A stretch of 64,000 bases of DNA. Origin: CAZGOM01 sp964542875. GTDB taxonomy: Bacteria; Planctomycetota; Phycisphaerae; Phycisphaerales; Phycisphaeraceae. Under the pieces are notes generated by a model. It had not been told where the DNA came from, ran no database searches, and saw nothing but the letters and a program-made list of their open reading frames with translations. The DNA lies in the NCBI GenBank assembly GCA_964542875.1, contig CAZIWA010000006.1, forward strand, positions 1-64,000, written 5' to 3'. The position numbers and the translations under genes are program-made. Below are positions 62,465-64,000 of the stretch, piece by piece; the stretch's first letter is position 1; every line of letters begins with the position of its first letter.

Positions 62465-63049
62465 ATGGCAGGTGTGAGCGAGATTCCGCCGACATGCCCG
62501 GTGTGGCTGATTCGGCCGACGATGGCGGGGCTGCCTGAGGTTCCGTTTCCGGCCGGCTATTCCATGCGCGCGATGAGCACGTCAGATGCTGCATTGTGGG
62601 AAGAGGTATGGCTGGATGCGGAGCCGTTTGTGAAGATCGAACCTGGGCTTTTCATGAAACAGTTTGGTGAAGACGAGGCCGCGATTCCCCAGCGATGCTT
62701 CTTGCTGATCGGGCCAGACGGGTCTGCGCAAGGCACGATCAGCGCCTGGAACGCGCCGAACTTCAAAGGCGGAGCATGGGGGCGGATTCACTGGGTAGCG
62801 GTGAAGAAGGCTTCTCAAGGCAAGGGATTGGCTCGATCCATGATGAGCTTTGCGATGGGGAAGCTTGCGCAGTGGCATGACCAGGCCTATCTGGACACCA
62901 GTGTGGGGCGGATCGGTGCGATCAAGGTTTATCTGGATTTTGGCTTTGTGCCCGACATGGATGCGGTTGATGCGGTGAAGGCGTGGGGGCATGTGAAGAC
63001 GAAGCTGGAGCATCCTGCATTGGCGGGATTTACCCTTCGTATTCCTTGA
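62465..63049 (+). CDS. GNAT-family N-acetyltransferase
   Basis: A 194-residue acetyltransferase. The acetyl-CoA-binding motif A is HWVAVKKASQGKGLARSMMS, with the QGKGLA pyrophosphate loop; DTSVGRIGAIKVYLDFGFVP is the C-terminal motif of the fold. The start codon lies 2 bp after the PhyH stop. The end overlaps the convergent sigma-54 activator by 20 bp. The acyl acceptor is unknown. Confidence 0.9.
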   Translation: MAGVSEIPPTCPVWLIRPTMAGLPEVPFPAGYSMRAMSTSDAALWEEVWLDAEPFVKIEPGLFMKQFGEDEAAIPQRCFLLIGPDGSAQGTISAWNAPNFKGGAWGRIHWVAVKKASQGKGLARSMMSFAMGKLAQWHDQAYLDTSVGRIGAIKVYLDFGFVPDMDAVDAVKAWGHVKTKLEHPALAGFTLRIP

Positions 63050-64000
63050 GCTTCCGGTACAGCGTGGATTGCGAGATACCGAGCTTGGCTGCGGCGATGG
63101 ACGCCGCGCCCTGGCACGCTTTGACTGCGCTTAGGATGGCGCGGCGTTCGAGCTCTTCGAGCGGGATGATCTGATCGGCATCACCGGAGGATTGCAATTG
63201 GTCGTCCTGAGGCTTTGCGCTGGTCTGGGGTTTGGCCGCATCTGGCTTGATCGCCGTGCTGTTTTCCGAGCCATTCATGGACCAGTTCAAATCAGGCGGG
63301 AGCATTTCAACCGTGATCACGGGACCAGCGTTGAGCACCACGATTCGCTCGACGACGTTGTAGAGCTGGCGTACGTTGCCTGGCCAAGGGCAGCGGGCGA
63401 GTTTATAGAGCGCCTCGGGGGTGAAGTGTGTGAAGGCTTTGTGGTAACGCTTACTCATGACGCCCAGAAAGTGGAGGGCGAGGAGTTCAATATCGCCGCC
63501 TCGGTCGCGCAGGGCGGGGAGGTAGATGGGGACGACATTAAGCCGGTAGTAAAGGTCGAGCCGGAATCGGCCGGCTTTGACTTCCGAGAGAGGGTCGCGG
63601 TTGGTGGCGGCGAGTACGCGGACGTTGGAGGTTTTGTCTTGGCGCGCGCCCACGGGCCGGTAGGTGCGTTCCTGAAGAAAGCGCAGGAGCTTGGGCTGGA
63701 GATCGATGGGCATCTCGGTGATTTCGTCGAGAAAGAGCGTGCCGGATTCGGCCTCGCCGCAAGCGCCGGGATGGTTTTTATCAGCGCCGGTGAAGGCGCC
63801 TTTTTCATGCCCGAAGAGGATGGATTCAATCAATTCGTCGGGCAAGGCGGCCATGTTGATGGCGACAAACGGGCTGGATTTGCGGTTTGAGCGGTTGTGG
63901 ATGGCGCGTGCGACGAGTTCTTTGCCGGTGCCGGATTCACCTGCGATCATCACGCTGACGTCAGCATGGGCGACGTTTCGGATGGTGTCGTAGACGGTTC
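63030..64000 (-). CDS. Sigma-54-dependent transcriptional activator, 5' end beyond window
   Basis: Only the last 323 or so residues are inside the window; the frame stays open to its edge. The AAA+ domain has Walker A GESGTGKE, the sigma-54 contact loop GAFTGA, Walker B LFLDEI and the sensor segment RFRLDLYYRLNVVPIYLPAL. The C-terminus is a Fis-type helix-turn-helix (GAASIAAAKLGISQSTLYRK). The N-terminal sensory domain (response-regulator receiver, GAF or FHA) is not visible. It opens closed complexes of RNA polymerase with sigma-54; its targets are unknown. Confidence 0.95.
   Translation of the reverse strand, partial: TVYDTIRNVAHADVSVMIAGESGTGKELVARAIHNRSNRKSSPFVAINMAALPDELIESILFGHEKGAFTGADKNHPGACGEAESGTLFLDEITEMPIDLQPKLLRFLQERTYRPVGARQDKTSNVRVLAATNRDPLSEVKAGRFRLDLYYRLNVVPIYLPALRDRGGDIELLALHFLGVMSKRYHKAFTHFTPEALYKLARCPWPGNVRQLYNVVERIVVLNAGPVITVEMLPPDLNWSMNGSENSTAIKPDAAKPQTSAKPQDDQLQSSGDADQIIPLEELERRAILSAVKACQGAASIAAAKLGISQSTLYRKLKEYEG

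Noticed and set aside
1..64000. CRISPR array, insertion sequence, prophage or tRNA genes
   Set aside because: No spaced direct-repeat array, transposase motif, integrase, phage structural gene or tRNA T-loop/acceptor pair was seen on reading both strands; a covariance-model scan would be needed to exclude tRNAs fully.

Overview
The window looks like a chromosomal segment from a planctomycete, most likely of the Phycisphaerae type. Supporting signs are LL-diaminopimelate aminotransferase (DapL), two prepilin-like proteins with the planctomycete H-X-DG style C-terminus, a giant exported protein with an N-terminal LEPR-XLL-like box (LETRVMLS), nucleotidyl cyclases fused to an outer lectin-like domain, and genes that often lack a Shine-Dalgarno site. 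This assignment is inference from gene content; no rRNA gene is present. The segment is mostly ordinary single genes and short operons, with no phage, transposase or CRISPR array visible.

Layout. 1-5.2 kb: a glycosidase-like protein divergent from a LacI regulator and a pseudopilin, then dapL. 5.3-9 kb: an SGNH esterase behind alaS. 9-18 kb: a candidate small ORF, a Na/Pi transporter, a GspG-like membrane protein, a nucleotidyl cyclase, a PA0069-type radical SAM protein with a very clear leaderless promoter, a DASS transporter and a cytochrome P450. 18-27 kb: a Cys-rich lipoprotein, a second pseudopilin, an acyl-CoA dehydrogenase-like protein, a second cyclase of the same unusual architecture, argH, an FHA-GAF histidine kinase and a GT2 glycosyltransferase. 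27.4-40.7 kb: one gene for a protein of about 4,400 residues. 40.8-48.3 kb: an MltA-like transglycosylase, an acyl-ACP desaturase, an orphan HscA-like Hsp70, and an AraC-regulated isomerase/dehydrogenase pair. 48.4-57.7 kb: a LolA-like protein, an alpha/beta hydrolase interrupted only by an assembly gap, a zinc-ribbon membrane protein, a PhyH dioxygenase, ilvA, a VOC protein, a class V cysteine desulfurase with an unknown partner, rsfS and rpsU. 57.8-64 kb: a sialidase-like protein, rpmI and rplT with a terminator between them, 1.3 kb of structured non-coding DNA, a second PhyH gene coupled to a GNAT, and the 3' part of a sigma-54 activator.

Several genes fit a carbohydrate-degrading lifestyle: the glycosidase-like protein beside a LacI regulator, the rhamnogalacturonan-acetylesterase-like SGNH enzyme, the AraC/isomerase/dehydrogenase unit and the sialidase-like protein. 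The two cyclases have a cytoplasmic catalytic domain, one membrane helix and a predicted outer jelly-roll domain, so they could convert an external ligand into cAMP; that is inference.

The features most worth a second look are the structured non-coding region after rplT (including a 27-bp stem capped by a G-quadruplex motif), the attenuator-like site between rpmI and rplT, the paired cyclases, the leaderless promoters, a 15-bp repeat laid over two divergent start codons, and a false scaffold gap that hides an intact gene.
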